Of a DNA stretch of 64,000 nucleotides, positions 1 through 11,226 are shown piece after piece (within the stretch, counting starts at the first letter, position 1; each line of letters opens with the position of its first letter). The notes below the pieces were generated by a model. It did no database searches. It was not told where the DNA came from and was given only the letters and a program-made list of their open reading frames with translations. Source of the stretch: Bacillus safensis (lineage in GTDB: Bacteria; Bacillota; Bacilli; Bacillales; Bacillaceae). Location of the stretch: assembly GCA_030159235.1 (NCBI GenBank), contig BSBG01000003.1, positions 186,001 to 250,000 on the forward strand, in the 5' to 3' direction. Position numbers and translations under genes: made by a program.

Positions 1-55
1 TTAGAGCAGATGAAATGCCAGAAGTGAAAACGAATGCTGAGGTGACAGTAACGAT

Positions 56-59
<4 letters not shown>
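1..59 (+). CDS. C-terminal tail of carbamoyl-phosphate synthase large subunit (partial)
   Basis: An open frame enters from the left edge (first whole codon at 3) and stops with TGA at 57-59, giving an acidic 18-residue tail ending TVTI. The stop overlaps the pyrK start as ATGA, typical of translational coupling. In Bacillus pyr operons the gene immediately before pyrK is pyrAB (carB), the large subunit that makes carbamoyl phosphate for pyrimidine synthesis. The identity rests on operon order, because the visible fragment is too short to recognise by itself. Confidence 0.6.
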
Positions 60-2434
<2,375 letters not shown>

Positions 2435-2441
2435 CTGTCAG

Positions 2442-3080
2442 ATGAAATCAAAAATCGCGAAACATCTATTACAAATCAAAGCGGTCTCATTAAAGCCAAA
2501 TGAGCCGTTTACATGGGCGAGCGGTATAAAATCACCGATTTATTGTGACAACCGCCTGACCTTGTCATACCCAGAGGTCAGACACGACATTGCGGAAGGT
2601 CTAAAAGATTTGATTCTCACTCATTTTGAAGGGGCGGAGGTTGTCGCTGGTACTGCAACAGCTGGCATTCCGCATGCAGCATTAGCGGCAGACCGCCTGA
2701 ACGTACCGATGTGTTATGTCAGAAGTAAGCCAAAAGCACACGGAAAAGGGAATCAAATTGAAGGAGCCGTATCGAAAGGCCAAAAGGTTGTCGTCGTCGA
2801 AGACCTGATTTCAACAGGAGGCAGTGTGCTTGAAGTGGTCGCTGCTCTTCAAGCTGAGGGCTGTGATGTACTAGGAGTTGCCGCGATCTTCACATACGGG
2901 CTGCCAAAAGCAGCTGCGGCTTTTCAAGAAAAAAACATTCCATATGTCACTCTAACAGACTATGACACATTGACAGACGTGGCACTTGAGCTGAAAGCGA
3001 TTGAGCCTTCTGCTATGAACAAATTAAAACGCTGGAGACAAGATCCTTCCTCTGAATCTTGGATGGAAGACACGGTCTGA
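2442..3080 (+). CDS. pyrE: Orotate phosphoribosyltransferase
   Basis: PyrE joins orotate to PRPP to form OMP. The 212-residue type I PRTase has the PRPP-binding loop [13 protein letters not shown] near residue 121 and an upstream [14 protein letters not shown] motif near 75. It is the last gene of the pyr operon: a strong intrinsic terminator begins 31 nt after its stop, and the next gene group has its own promoter and riboswitch. Confidence 0.97.
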   Translation: MKSKIAKHLLQIKAVSLKPNEPFTWASGIKSPIYCDNRLTLSYPEVRHDIAEGLKDLILTHFEGAEVVAGTATAGIPHAALAADRLNVPMCYVRSKPKAHGKGNQIEGAVSKGQKVVVVEDLISTGGSVLEVVAALQAEGCDVLGVAAIFTYGLPKAAAAFQEKNIPYVTLTDYDTLTDVALELKAIEPSAMNKLKRWRQDPSSESWMEDTV

Positions 3081-3110
3081 TAAGTCAAAGCCCATTATCA
3101 ACAATTTCGA

Positions 3111-3134
3111 AAGCTGTGCTTGCACGGCTTTTTT
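3111..3134 (+). terminator. Intrinsic terminator of the pyr operon
   Basis: A 9-bp stem (3111-3119 with 3122-3130, AAGCTGTGC against GCACGGCTT, one G-T pair) with a minimal loop runs into a T tract to 3134. It is 31 nt past pyrE and closes the pyrimidine operon. Confidence 0.85.
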
Positions 3135-3200
3135 ATTTGGGTAAAAATAGTAAAATAGACTCAAATTTTAATAAAAACTAATCCTATCAATAAAGTCGGG

Positions 3201-3228
3201 TTGACTTTTGTTTGAATTGTGCTAATAT
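3201..3228 (+). promoter_or_regulatory. Probable sigma-A promoter of the S-box/cysH operon
   Basis: TTGACT at 3201-3206 and TAATAT at 3223-3228 are separated by 16 nt, with TGC before the -10 giving an extended -10. Transcription would begin about 12 nt before the S-box aptamer, as expected for this leader type. Confidence 0.7.
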
Positions 3229-3246
3229 TTAAGACAAATTAAAACT

Positions 3247-3395
3247 CTTATCCAGAGAGGTGGAGGGACTGGCCCGATGAAACCCGGCAACCTGCGATTC
3301 GCAAGGTGCTACTTCCTGCAAAATGATTCTATTTTGAAAGATAAGGAAATCGTGAACTTCCTCATCTTTCTTTCGGACTGAAAGAAAGTTTTTTT
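3247..3395 (+). promoter_or_regulatory. SAM-I (S-box) riboswitch with terminator
   Basis: The aptamer spans 3247-3345. P1 is formed by CTTATC (3247-3252) and GATAAG (3340-3345), and the conserved core GAGGGACTGGCCCGATGAAA followed by CCCGGCAACC is present. The expression platform is clear: an intrinsic terminator stem pairs 3366-3374 with 3380-3388 ahead of a seven-T tract, and the competing antiterminator pairs 3336-3348 (GAAAGATAAGGAA) with 3358-3370 (TTCCTCATCTTTC). When SAM binds, P1 holds the antiterminator strand and the terminator forms, switching off sulfate assimilation. B. subtilis cysH is also an S-box gene. This leader fills the otherwise gene-free stretch 3081-3421. Confidence 0.96.
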
Positions 3396-3421
3396 ATTTT
3401 AACGGTGAGGAGGAAGAGGAG

Positions 3422-3568
3422 ATGGAAGTGAAACAAAATCGGGATGAGGACTTAGTGAAGCATATGCAAGAACTGATTGGGGATATGAAATTCGGTTCAA
3501 TTACGTTAATTGTTCAGGACGGTCAAGTGATTCAAGTGGAAAAAAACGAAAAAATTAGGTTGAAGTAG
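3422..3568 (+). CDS. Small YezD/DUF2292-type protein (48 aa)
   Basis: This short ORF sits between the S-box terminator and cysH. An AGGAGGAAGAGGAG ribosome site lies just upstream of the ATG at 3422, and the TAG stop is at 3566-3568. The product reads as a charged N-terminal helix ending in the segment KFGSITLIVQDGQVIQVEKN and a basic tail. That hydrophobic beta-hairpin pattern (K-x-G-S-[IV]-T-[IL]-x-[IV]-Q-D-G-x-[VI]-x-Q-[IV]-[ED]) is the hallmark of the DUF2292/YezD family, whose biochemical role is not known to me. Its position under SAM control, 45 nt before cysH, suggests a role in sulfur metabolism; that is inference. The B. subtilis cysH operon as I recall it lacks this gene at this place. 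Confidence 0.8.
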   Translation: MEVKQNRDEDLVKHMQELIGDMKFGSITLIVQDGQVIQVEKNEKIRLK

Positions 3569-3613
3569 TGCAGAAAATAGCAAGATGAGCGGTACTCCGG
3601 AAGGGGAGAAATC

Positions 3614-4315
3614 ATGTTAACTTATGAAAATTGGCAAGAGCCGTCCATTACATTTCAGGAGGATGATTTGTATAAAGGGGCCCTATCTGTGCTGAAATGG
3701 GCGTACGGCCATTATGGCGACCAGCTTGTGTATGCATGCAGCTTTGGTATTGAGGGCATCGTCCTAATTGATCTTATTGCAAAAGTAAAAAAAGATGCGA
3801 GAATTGTCTTTTTAGATACAGGTCTGCATTTTAAGGAAACATACGACACAATTGATGCAGTAAAGGAAAGATACCCGGGCTTAGACATTGTGCTGAAAAC
3901 GCCTGAGCTGACAGTTGAAGAGCAAAATGAGCAGCATGGTGATCAATTATGGAAAACGAACCCTCAAAACTGCTGCCATATGCGTAAGGTCATTCCTTTG
4001 CAAGAAGCCCTATCTGGTTATCCGGCATGGCTTTCTGGCTTAAGAAGAGAGCAGTCACCAAAACGAGCGGGGACGAATTTCTTAAATAAGGATGAAAAAT
4101 TTAAATCAGTGAAAGTATGTCCACTTATCCATTGGACGTGGAAGGACATATGGAGATATGCATCTAGAGAGGAACTTACTTATAATCCGCTGCATGACCA
4201 AGGATACCCAAGTATCGGCTGTGCACCGTGTACACAGCCAGCATTTACTGTAGATGATCTACGTTCTGGCAGATGGTCAGGCACAGCAAAGACCGAGTGC
4301 GGATTACATGAGTAA
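3614..4315 (+). CDS. cysH: Phosphoadenylyl/adenylyl-sulfate reductase
   Basis: CysH reduces activated sulfate (PAPS, and in Bacillus also APS) to sulfite with thioredoxin electrons. The 233-residue protein has the PP-loop-type motif YACSFGIEGIV near residue 40, LDTGLHF near 68, and CGLH near the C terminus with the catalytic cysteine 229. Cys120-Cys121 (NCCHMRK) and Cys203/Cys206 (CAPC) form the [4Fe-4S] signature that marks the APS-type reductase and is absent from E. coli CysH. The ribosome site GGAAGGGGAG is well placed. It is the first large gene of the S-box operon. Confidence 0.95.
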   Translation: MLTYENWQEPSITFQEDDLYKGALSVLKWAYGHYGDQLVYACSFGIEGIVLIDLIAKVKKDARIVFLDTGLHFKETYDTIDAVKERYPGLDIVLKTPELTVEEQNEQHGDQLWKTNPQNCCHMRKVIPLQEALSGYPAWLSGLRREQSPKRAGTNFLNKDEKFKSVKVCPLIHWTWKDIWRYASREELTYNPLHDQGYPSIGCAPCTQPAFTVDDLRSGRWSGTAKTECGLHE

Positions 4316-4328
4316 GGGAGCATAATGT

Positions 4329-5393
4329 ATGGAAATCGCCGCAATATTATTTAGTCTATTCTTTGCTTTAAACATAGGCGCGAGTGGAGCAGCCGCTTCA
4401 ATGGGCATCGCATATGGATCAGGTGCGATTCAAAAGCCCATTTATGCACTCAGCGTTTGTGCAGTTGGGATATTAGCAGGTTCAGTGATTGGCGGCGGTG
4501 AGGTCGTTAAAACGATCAGCTCTGGGATTATGCCAGAATCTGTTATCACACTTGAAATTGTCTGTATCATTATTGGCTCTGCCGCATTATCACTTTTCAT
4601 AGCGAATCTCATGGCCATTCCATTATCAACAAGTGAGGTCACAGTTGGGGCAGTGGTTGGTGTTGCCGTCGCGTATAAAGTGTTGTATGTGAAATCCATT
4701 TTAGTGATTGTGGCATTTTGGGTCATCATCCCACTTTTCGCCTTTCTTTTTACCTTTGCTGTCGTCAAAATCATCAGAATGTTCCCTAAACGCAAGCTGT
4801 CTAAAAAAGGCACAGCTATTTTATCAGTTGTATTAATCCTCAGCGGTTTTTTAGAGGCATTTTCAGCCGGCATGAACAATGTGGCAAATGCGGTCGGCCC
4901 GCTCGTCGCCTCAGGCGTTTTGTCAGTTGGGCAAGGAACACTTTACGGCGGAATCTTCGTCGCAATTGGGGCCCTGTTGCTAGGTAGAAGAGTGCTGGAA
5001 ACAAACGGAAAGAAAATCACCCGCTATCAAACGGGCGAAGGGATTTTGCTTTCGAGTACCGGTGCTGGGCTTGTCATCGTCAGCTCTATTTTTGGGCTAC
5101 CTGTTCCACTTACCCAAATCACCTCCTCGTCCATTATTGGGCTTGGAATGGCAAAAGGCGGGCCTAACATTTTTCACAAACATGTTGTGAAAAAAATGCT
5201 GAAAGTTTGGGTGGTGTCACCCTTCTTATCACTCAGCCTATCGTATTTGCTCGTGAGTCTTTTCTTAAAAGGAGACTATTACTCTATCTTTATCATGATG
5301 AGTGTACTGCTTGCCTCACTTGGTGCGCTGAGTCTGATGAAGGCAGTCAAAAATGAAAGCAGCTCTATTCATGAACAGGGCGGCGGGATTTAA
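4329..5393 (+). CDS. cysP: Sulfate permease, PiT family
   Basis: CysP imports sulfate across the membrane. Its 354 residues are mostly hydrophobic, with about ten predicted membrane segments arranged as two related halves. Each half carries the PiT signature: GASGAAASMGIAYGSG near residue 18 and GMNNVANAVGPLVASG near 181. It belongs to the inorganic phosphate transporter family, but the cysH-sat-cysC setting and the known B. subtilis CysP point to sulfate. It starts 13 nt after cysH with a GTAAGGGAG ribosome site. Confidence 0.93.
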   Translation: MEIAAILFSLFFALNIGASGAAASMGIAYGSGAIQKPIYALSVCAVGILAGSVIGGGEVVKTISSGIMPESVITLEIVCIIIGSAALSLFIANLMAIPLSTSEVTVGAVVGVAVAYKVLYVKSILVIVAFWVIIPLFAFLFTFAVVKIIRMFPKRKLSKKGTAILSVVLILSGFLEAFSAGMNNVANAVGPLVASGVLSVGQGTLYGGIFVAIGALLLGRRVLETNGKKITRYQTGEGILLSSTGAGLVIVSSIFGLPVPLTQITSSSIIGLGMAKGGPNIFHKHVVKKMLKVWVVSPFLSLSLSYLLVSLFLKGDYYSIFIMMSVLLASLGALSLMKAVKNESSSIHEQGGGI

Positions 5394-5450
5394 CTACAAA
5401 TCCGACTATTAACATCTAATAAATATGAACATTGAGAGGAAGATGAACAA

Positions 5451-6587
5451 ATGAGTTTAACACCACATGGTGGCGTATTAATTAATCGAGTAAATGAAGA
5501 ATATGATCTTAGCACAGCTGCGAAGGAAATTGAACTAGATGCCATTTCCTTTGCAGATCTTGAACTCATTGCAATTGGCGGATATAGTCCAATTGAAGGG
5601 TTTTTAACAAAATCCGATTATGAAGCAGTTGTCAGCAATATGAGGCTAGCAAGTGGTGTCGTTTGGTCTCTTCCTATTACACTGCCAGTGACAAAGGAAA
5701 AGGCAGCAGAGATCAATCAAGGTGATATCGTGCGTCTCTCTTACAATGGTACAGTATATGGAGTCATTGAGGTTGAAGATCAATACACACCTGATAAAGA
5801 AAAAGAAGCAGTCAATGTATATAAAACAGATGACCACAATCACCCTGGCGTGAAAAAATTATTTGAACGCGGTGACACGTATATTGGTGGTAAAATTACC
5901 CTGACAAAACGCAGCGAAAAACCATTCCCGCAATTTACGTATGAACCAGAAGAAACAAGAAAGCATTTTAAAGAAAACGGCTGGAAAACAATTGTTGGTT
6001 TCCAAACGAGAAACCCGGTCCACCGTGCCCATGAATACATTCAAAAGACAGCACTGGAAACAGTCGATGGGCTATTTTTAAATCCACTTGTTGGCGAAAC
6101 AAAATCGGATGATATCCCGGCAGATGTGAGAATGAAAAGCTATCAAGTATTACTGAACGGGTATTACCCAAAAGACCGCGTCTTTTTAGGTGTTTTTCCT
6201 GCTGCAATGCGCTATGCTGGACCAAAGGAAGCGATTTTTCATGCGCTAGTGCGTAAAAATTATGGCTGCACACACTTTATTGTCGGTAGAGATCATGCAG
6301 GTGTTGGTGACTATTACGGAACATATGAGGCGCAGGAATTATTTGAGCAATTTACAAGTGAAGAAATTGGGATTACACCATTAAAATTTGAACATAGCTT
6401 CTATTGCAATACGTGTGAAGCAATGGCGACACCAAAAACGTGCCCGCATGATAAAAGCGAACATGTCATTCTTTCAGGTACAAAGGTACGAACAATGCTG
6501 AGAAATGGTGAATTACCACCGAGCACGTTCAGCCGAAAAGAAGTCATTGAAACATTAATCGAAGGATTAAAAACGACGGTATCTTAA
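5451..6587 (+). CDS. sat: Sulfate adenylyltransferase
   Basis: Sat makes adenylyl sulfate (APS) from ATP and sulfate, the first activation step. The 378-residue single-chain enzyme contains the active-site motifs [12 protein letters not shown] near residue 184 and GRDHAG near 279, plus a CNTC...CPH cysteine cluster near 320-332 that may bind zinc. A GAGAGGAAG ribosome site precedes the ATG. The length agrees with Bacillus Sat, and it lies between the transporter and APS kinase in the operon. Confidence 0.96.
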   Translation: MSLTPHGGVLINRVNEEYDLSTAAKEIELDAISFADLELIAIGGYSPIEGFLTKSDYEAVVSNMRLASGVVWSLPITLPVTKEKAAEINQGDIVRLSYNGTVYGVIEVEDQYTPDKEKEAVNVYKTDDHNHPGVKKLFERGDTYIGGKITLTKRSEKPFPQFTYEPEETRKHFKENGWKTIVGFQTRNPVHRAHEYIQKTALETVDGLFLNPLVGETKSDDIPADVRMKSYQVLLNGYYPKDRVFLGVFPAAMRYAGPKEAIFHALVRKNYGCTHFIVGRDHAGVGDYYGTYEAQELFEQFTSEEIGITPLKFEHSFYCNTCEAMATPKTCPHDKSEHVILSGTKVRTMLRNGELPPSTFSRKEVIETLIEGLKTTVS

Positions 6588-6599
6588 GGAGGATATGAC

Positions 6600-7193
6600 A
6601 TGAGCAACGAACATATCGTGTGGCATGATTCATCTATTACAAAAAAAGAATATCAACAGAAAAACAAGCATACAAGCGGCATCATCTGGCTTACAGGTCT
6701 GAGCGGATCAGGTAAATCAACGATCGCAAATGCAGTCGCCAGAGAGCTGTTTGAACAAGGCTACCAAGTCACCGTCCTTGACGGCGATAACGTACGCCAT
6801 GGACTCAATAAAGATCTTGGGTTTTCAGATGACGACAGAAAAGAGAACATCCGCCGGATCGGTGAAGTAGCGAAATTATTTGTGGAGCAAGGAACGATTG
6901 TCATCACTGCTTTTATTTCGCCATTTCAGGAAGACCGCCACATTGTGAGGCAGTTAGTTGAAGAGGGAGAATTTCACGAAGTGTTTGTCAAATGTGATTT
7001 GAACGTGTGTGAAGAGCGTGATCCAAAGGGGTTATATAAAAAAGCAAGAAACGGAGAGATTCCATTTTTCACTGGAATCGATTCACCGTATGAAGAGCCA
7101 GCTGCGCCTGAGCTTGTATTAGATACAGGTGAATTATCTCGTGAAGAATCAAAACAGCGTCTTGTCAATTATGTAAAAGGAACAACGAAATAA
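6600..7193 (+). CDS. cysC: Adenylylsulfate kinase
   Basis: CysC phosphorylates APS to PAPS. The 197-residue P-loop kinase has Walker [10 protein letters not shown] near residue 35, the APS-binding [16 protein letters not shown] near 63, and the lid region [12 protein letters not shown] near 148. AAGGAGG lies 6 nt before the ATG. The enzyme follows sat after 12 nt, so the two activation steps are co-expressed. Confidence 0.96.
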   Translation: MSNEHIVWHDSSITKKEYQQKNKHTSGIIWLTGLSGSGKSTIANAVARELFEQGYQVTVLDGDNVRHGLNKDLGFSDDDRKENIRRIGEVAKLFVEQGTIVITAFISPFQEDRHIVRQLVEEGEFHEVFVKCDLNVCEERDPKGLYKKARNGEIPFFTGIDSPYEEPAAPELVLDTGELSREESKQRLVNYVKGTTK

Positions 7194-7221
7194 TCGCCTG
7201 ATGGCAGGGGGAGAAAGCAAG

Positions 7222-7977
7222 ATGGGGAAAGTATACATTGTTGGTGCCGGACCGGGTGACCCAGATTTAATTACATTAAAGGCCCATAAGGCAATACAAC
7301 AGGCAGATGTCATTTTATATGATCGTCTTGTCAATCAAGAGATTCTCGCCCATGCCAAACCGGAGGCGGAATTGATCTATTGCGGCAAGCTGCCAAATCA
7401 CCATACGATGAGACAGGAAGCGATTAACGAAGCACTTGTTGCTCATGCAAAGGAAGGGAACGTTGTTGTTCGGCTGAAAGGCGGCGATCCCTTTGTATTT
7501 GGGCGAGGCGGTGAAGAAATCGAATGCTTAGCTGAGCACGGAATTCCGTATGAGGTCGTCCCGGGCATTACTTCTGGTATTGCAGCGGCTGCTTATGCAG
7601 GTATTCCAGTGACACATCGTGAATTCAGCTCAAATGTTGCGTTTGTTACGGGTCACTATCAAAAGGACGAACATTTTGAAGAAAAGTGGGAAGCACTGGC
7701 TACAGGGATTGATACGCTTGTGATTTATATGGGTGTCAAAAACGTGGAAAGAGTGCAGCGCCTGCTTTTGAAAAATGGACGGGACCCTGCAACCCCAGCA
7801 GCGTTTATACACTGGGGAACAACGACGAGGCAAAAGACGACTTGCTGCACAGTTGCGACACTGTCTGAAACCGTTGAAAAAGAAGGGATCGAGCATCCGA
7901 GTTTAATAGTGGTAGGAGATGTCGTTCATTTTCACCAAAAGCTGAACTGGTTTGAACCCGCATTAATCGAGAATTGA
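7222..7977 (+). CDS. sumT: Uroporphyrinogen-III C-methyltransferase
   Basis: SumT (formerly YlnD) uses SAM to methylate uroporphyrinogen III twice to precorrin-2, the start of siroheme synthesis; siroheme is the cofactor of sulfite reductase. The SAM-binding motif [12 protein letters not shown] begins at residue 6, and [16 protein letters not shown] and VVPGITS follow. An upstream ATG at 7201 is in frame, but the strong AGGGGGAGA site at 7206-7214 serves the ATG at 7222, which also gives the normal N terminus (251 aa). It forms a three-gene siroheme set with sirB and sirC. Confidence 0.94.
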   Translation: MGKVYIVGAGPGDPDLITLKAHKAIQQADVILYDRLVNQEILAHAKPEAELIYCGKLPNHHTMRQEAINEALVAHAKEGNVVVRLKGGDPFVFGRGGEEIECLAEHGIPYEVVPGITSGIAAAAYAGIPVTHREFSSNVAFVTGHYQKDEHFEEKWEALATGIDTLVIYMGVKNVERVQRLLLKNGRDPATPAAFIHWGTTTRQKTTCCTVATLSETVEKEGIEHPSLIVVGDVVHFHQKLNWFEPALIEN

Positions 7978-7987
7978 GAATGATAGA

Positions 7988-8018
7988 GAAAAGACACGTA
8001 CATCCATCGTGTCTTTTC
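7988..8018 (+). terminator. Hairpin between sumT and sirB
   Basis: An 11-bp perfect inverted repeat (7988-7998 with 8008-8018, GAAAAGACACG/CGTGTCTTTTC) lies in the 74-nt gap. The T run after the G-C part is only TTTTC and falls within the stem, so it is probably a weak terminator or a processing/stability element that lowers sirB-sirC expression. Confidence 0.5.
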
Positions 8019-8051
8019 GTCTGATCAAAACAAGTGAGAGGGAGGAGCCGC

Positions 8052-8837
8052 ATGAAGCAGGCTGTACTTTATGTTGGGCATGGAAGCCGAGTAAAAGAAG
8101 CACAAGATAAAGCCATTTCTTTTATGAAAAGCTGTATGCCTTTAGTGGAAGCAGATATACAAGAAATTTGTTTTTTAGAGCTGACGGACCCTTCTATAGA
8201 AGAAGGATTTGAGACCTGTGTGAAAAAAGGAGCGACACACATTGCGATCGTCCCACTCCTCCTTTTAACTGCCATGCATGCCAAATCAGATATCCCGGTC
8301 GAAATTGAGAAAGTACACGCGCGTTTCCCGCAAGTGAAGGTCACATACGGAAAACCAATCGGGGTGAACCAAGAAGTGACGAAAGCGGTGGCCGCAAGAA
8401 TTGAAGAAGCAGGATATCACGGCGAGCCCGCACGGATTCTTTTAATTGGCCGCGGGAGCTCTGACCCAGATGTGAAGCGAGATGTGTTTGGCATTGCAGG
8501 TGATGTCCAAAATCTGCTTCCTCATGCAGAGGTACTTCCGTGTTTTATTACAGCGTGTGAGCCAAATTATCGAGAGGTTCTTGCGCAGTTAACAGCAGAT
8601 GACGATGGGCCTGTCTATATCGTTCCTTACTTGCTGTTTACCGGAATCTTGATGAAAGAAATTGAAGCCGAAGCAGTCCAGGCTAGGAAACGGCTGAAAG
8701 ATGTCCGCGTATGCCGATATATTGGCTTTCATCCGCATGTAAAAGCAGCTTATATTGAACGCGTGCAAGAAACCATTTTAAACAAAGACGATGCGTTTCG
8801 TTTCCAAGGAGAAAGCCATGCTTCCAGTCCATCTTGA
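8052..8837 (+). CDS. sirB: Sirohydrochlorin ferrochelatase
   Basis: SirB (YlnE) inserts iron into sirohydrochlorin. The 261-residue CbiX-type protein opens with LYVGHGSRVKEA, containing the conserved metal-binding histidine, and has a second related half beginning LIGRGSSDPD, where the HGS motif of the first half is replaced by RGS. The ATG at 8052 is chosen because GAGGGAGGAG sits 5 nt upstream; a GTG at 8034 is in frame but would lie before that site. Its 3' end overlaps sirC by 20 nt. Confidence 0.92.
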   Translation: MKQAVLYVGHGSRVKEAQDKAISFMKSCMPLVEADIQEICFLELTDPSIEEGFETCVKKGATHIAIVPLLLLTAMHAKSDIPVEIEKVHARFPQVKVTYGKPIGVNQEVTKAVAARIEEAGYHGEPARILLIGRGSSDPDVKRDVFGIAGDVQNLLPHAEVLPCFITACEPNYREVLAQLTADDDGPVYIVPYLLFTGILMKEIEAEAVQARKRLKDVRVCRYIGFHPHVKAAYIERVQETILNKDDAFRFQGESHASSPS

Positions 8838-9321
8838 TTTAACGAATAAACAAGTGCTCATTGCTGGCGGCGGACCGGTAGCGGCAAGAAGAGCGAATTC
8901 GTTGTGCGTGGAGCCTTGCCGTATAACCGTTGTGAGTCCTGATCTTTGTGATGACATGGTCAATCTCATTGATACATATAAGCTGACTTGGAAGAAAAAG
9001 AAAGTGGACGCTGAAGATTTGAAGGATGCATTTTTTATTGTCGCTGCTACAAATGATCCTTCAGTAAACGATTGGATTACGCAAAGTGCGCTGCCTCATC
9101 AACTCGTCAACTGTGTGAGCCAATCCGAGCTTGGTAATGTAATCGTGCCAAAGGTGGTCAAAGCAGGAAAAGTGACGATTTCAGTCTCAACAAGCGGTGC
9201 AAGCCCCGCCCGGACAAAACAGCTGGCTGCGGCAATTGAATCCTTGCTTGAACAAGAGGATACAGACGCACTTGATGCCCTTTACACTGAAAGAAAAAAA
9301 CGACAAAGAAAAAGCCGATAA
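8818..9321 (+). CDS. sirC: Precorrin-2 dehydrogenase
   Basis: SirC (YlnF) oxidises precorrin-2 to sirohydrochlorin with NAD+. The N terminus has the dinucleotide fold (VLIAGGGPVAARRA near residue 17), then FIVAATNDPSVN and VSTSGASPA near 126. At 167 residues it is the short monofunctional form, without the ferrochelatase or methyltransferase domains fused in E. coli CysG. AAGGAG precedes the ATG at 8818. The TAA stop (9319-9321) lies inside the 5' arm of the shared terminator. Confidence 0.92.
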   Translation: MLPVHLDLTNKQVLIAGGGPVAARRANSLCVEPCRITVVSPDLCDDMVNLIDTYKLTWKKKKVDAEDLKDAFFIVAATNDPSVNDWITQSALPHQLVNCVSQSELGNVIVPKVVKAGKVTISVSTSGASPARTKQLAAAIESLLEQEDTDALDALYTERKKRQRKSR

Positions 9322-9353
9322 AATCCTTACATGAGATTTTATCGGCTGTTTTT
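9313..9353. terminator. Bidirectional terminator between sirC and rqcH
   Basis: A 13-bp perfect stem (9313-9325 with 9335-9347, AGCCGATAAAATC/GATTTTATCGGCT) is followed by TTTTT on the plus strand and by a T-rich tract on the minus strand (plus-strand AAAGAAA before the stem). It ends two convergent units and includes the sirC stop codon. Confidence 0.9.
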
Positions 9354-11061
9354 ATTTTCTCAGCTTTAGCACAAGATCCTCGTCAGGCGTGACGAATAAT
9401 GTTTGCTGTTGATCATATGTAACAAAGCCAGGCTTTGCTCCGTTTGGTTTTTTCACATGACGGATTTTCGTATAATCGACCGGAACAGAACTCGACTCTT
9501 TTGCCTTCGAGAAGTAGGCGGCAATTTGAGCCGCTTCAAGCAGTGTTTGTTCATCAGGTGCTTGGTGCCGGATGACGACATGTGATCCAGGAATATCCTT
9601 TGTATGCAGCCAAATGTCATCACGAGCAGCTGCCTTAGTGGTCAAATGCTCGTTTTGTTTGTTGTTTTTTCCGACTAAAATTGGAATACCTTGGGACGAT
9701 TCATACGTTTCGAGCTGAATGGCCGCCATTTTTTTCTTTTTGGCGTTGCGTTTTTGTTTAGCACGTAAATATTTCCCCTCAACAAGCTCTTCTCTCATTT
9801 CCTCTAAATCCTTTGGAGAAGCAGAGGACAGCTGCTGAATCAGCTCTTCAAAATAAGCAATTTCTTCATGCGTTCGCTCAATTTGTTCATTTACAGCTTC
9901 TACTGCATTTTTTGCCTTTTGATATTTTGTAAAATATGCCTGTGCATTTTCAGAAGGGGTTTTGTTTGTTTTCAGCTGGATCGTAATTTCTCCGCCTTCT
10001 TCATCGTAATAATTGATGACAGTTGCTTCTTTGTCTCCCTTTTTGATGGCATATAAATTGGCTGTTAACAATTCGCCATAGAGCTGGTATTTGTGTGCAT
10101 CTTGAGATTCTTCAAGGGTTCTTTTTAGTTTTTTGAGCTTGTTTTCATTTTTCTTTTTTTCATTTGCGACAAACCGTTCAAGGTCAGCCGCTTGCTGTTT
10201 GACTCTGTCTCTCTCAGCTTTTCCGAAATAAAAGCGGTCAAGCAACTGGCTGAGAGAGTCGAATGTCTTCATCTCGCCATGGACATGCTGAAGTTCTAAT
10301 AAATAGAAATATTCTTTTCCGTCTTTTCTTGTAAGCTGCGGAGTAAAGGAATGCATGCGAATGAGCTGGAACATATCAAGCAGTGTATGTGGAATCGTTT
10401 CCTGATTGGCAAGACCAGCTCTGTATACAGCTTCCTTTGCAAACAGCGGAGAAACCCCAGAGAATGTATCGACAATTTGATTGGCGATCATTCCTTCTTG
10501 AAAGCGTAAATGCTTTAAAATATCGTCCTTTGTCACTTCAAAGGGATTCAATTTTTGCTGTGCAGGCGGCAGAAGGTATTCATGGCCGGGGAGCACCGTT
10601 CGGTAGCTGTTCACAGATGGAGAAAGATGTTTCAGCCCATCAATGATCTGCTGCGTTCCATCTTCTACAAGAATGAGATTACTATGTCGTCCCATGATTT
10701 CAATGTAAAGCTTACGCGTCTGCTCATCACCAATTTCATTTCGGCTTCGCACATGAAGCACAATGACCCGGTCAAATCCAATCTGTTCAAACCGTTCAAT
10801 GAATCCGCCCTCAAGATGCTTTCTGAGGAGCATACAAAACATTGGCGGCTCGCTTGGATTGTCATATTGATGCTCTGTGAGCTGCACTCTCGCGTAGCTC
10901 GGATGAGCCGATAAAAGGAGCTTATGATTTTTCCCGTTTGCCCGAATATGAAAAATCAGCTCGTGCTTATATGGCTGATGAATTTTAGAAATTCTCCCAC
11001 CAGTTAATGTCGCTTGCAATTCATTTGTCATACCGTATGTAAAAATGCCGTCAAATGACAT
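9352..11061 (-). CDS. rqcH: Ribosome quality control protein RqcH (NEMF/Rqc2 family)
   Basis: RqcH binds stalled 50S subunits and recruits tRNA-Ala to add C-terminal alanine tails that mark incomplete proteins for ClpXP. The 569 residues contain an N-terminal NFACT-N domain, a central coiled coil (about 270-430, rich in K/E) and a C-terminal NFACT-R domain with [14 protein letters not shown]. With the start at 11061, Asp97-Arg98 (GFDRV) fall exactly at the pair known to be required for tailing in B. subtilis, which supports this start over the GTG at 11085. An AGAGGG ribosome site precedes it. The gene stands alone on the minus strand. Confidence 0.95.
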   Translation of the reverse strand: MSFDGIFTYGMTNELQATLTGGRISKIHQPYKHELIFHIRANGKNHKLLLSAHPSYARVQLTEHQYDNPSEPPMFCMLLRKHLEGGFIERFEQIGFDRVIVLHVRSRNEIGDEQTRKLYIEIMGRHSNLILVEDGTQQIIDGLKHLSPSVNSYRTVLPGHEYLLPPAQQKLNPFEVTKDDILKHLRFQEGMIANQIVDTFSGVSPLFAKEAVYRAGLANQETIPHTLLDMFQLIRMHSFTPQLTRKDGKEYFYLLELQHVHGEMKTFDSLSQLLDRFYFGKAERDRVKQQAADLERFVANEKKKNENKLKKLKRTLEESQDAHKYQLYGELLTANLYAIKKGDKEATVINYYDEEGGEITIQLKTNKTPSENAQAYFTKYQKAKNAVEAVNEQIERTHEEIAYFEELIQQLSSASPKDLEEMREELVEGKYLRAKQKRNAKKKKMAAIQLETYESSQGIPILVGKNNKQNEHLTTKAAARDDIWLHTKDIPGSHVVIRHQAPDEQTLLEAAQIAAYFSKAKESSSVPVDYTKIRHVKKPNGAKPGFVTYDQQQTLFVTPDEDLVLKLRK

Positions 11062-11137
11062 GTTGGATACACCCTCTTCTTTCACATAAATCTACTGAAA
11101 GAACCTTCCATTTTCTCGTTCTTTAGGCAGTCTTATT

Positions 11138-11166
11138 ATTATAGCATGATTTAGGACGAGTCTGAA
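11138..11166 (-). promoter_or_regulatory. Probable sigma-A promoter of rqcH
   Basis: Read on the minus strand, TTCAGA (11161-11166) and TATAAT (11138-11143) are 17 nt apart, with TGC ahead of the -10 (extended -10). It lies in the divergent gap before yloB. Confidence 0.65.
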
Positions 11167-11226
11167 TAAACTGGCTTATAGAACACTGCATATGAGAGAG
11201 AACAAAAGAGGAGTGGACGAGGTCAA

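Noticed and set aside
7201-7221. Upstream ATG for sumT at 7201
   Set aside because: The AGGGGGAGA ribosome site lies between it and the ATG at 7222, and the family N terminus begins at the latter.
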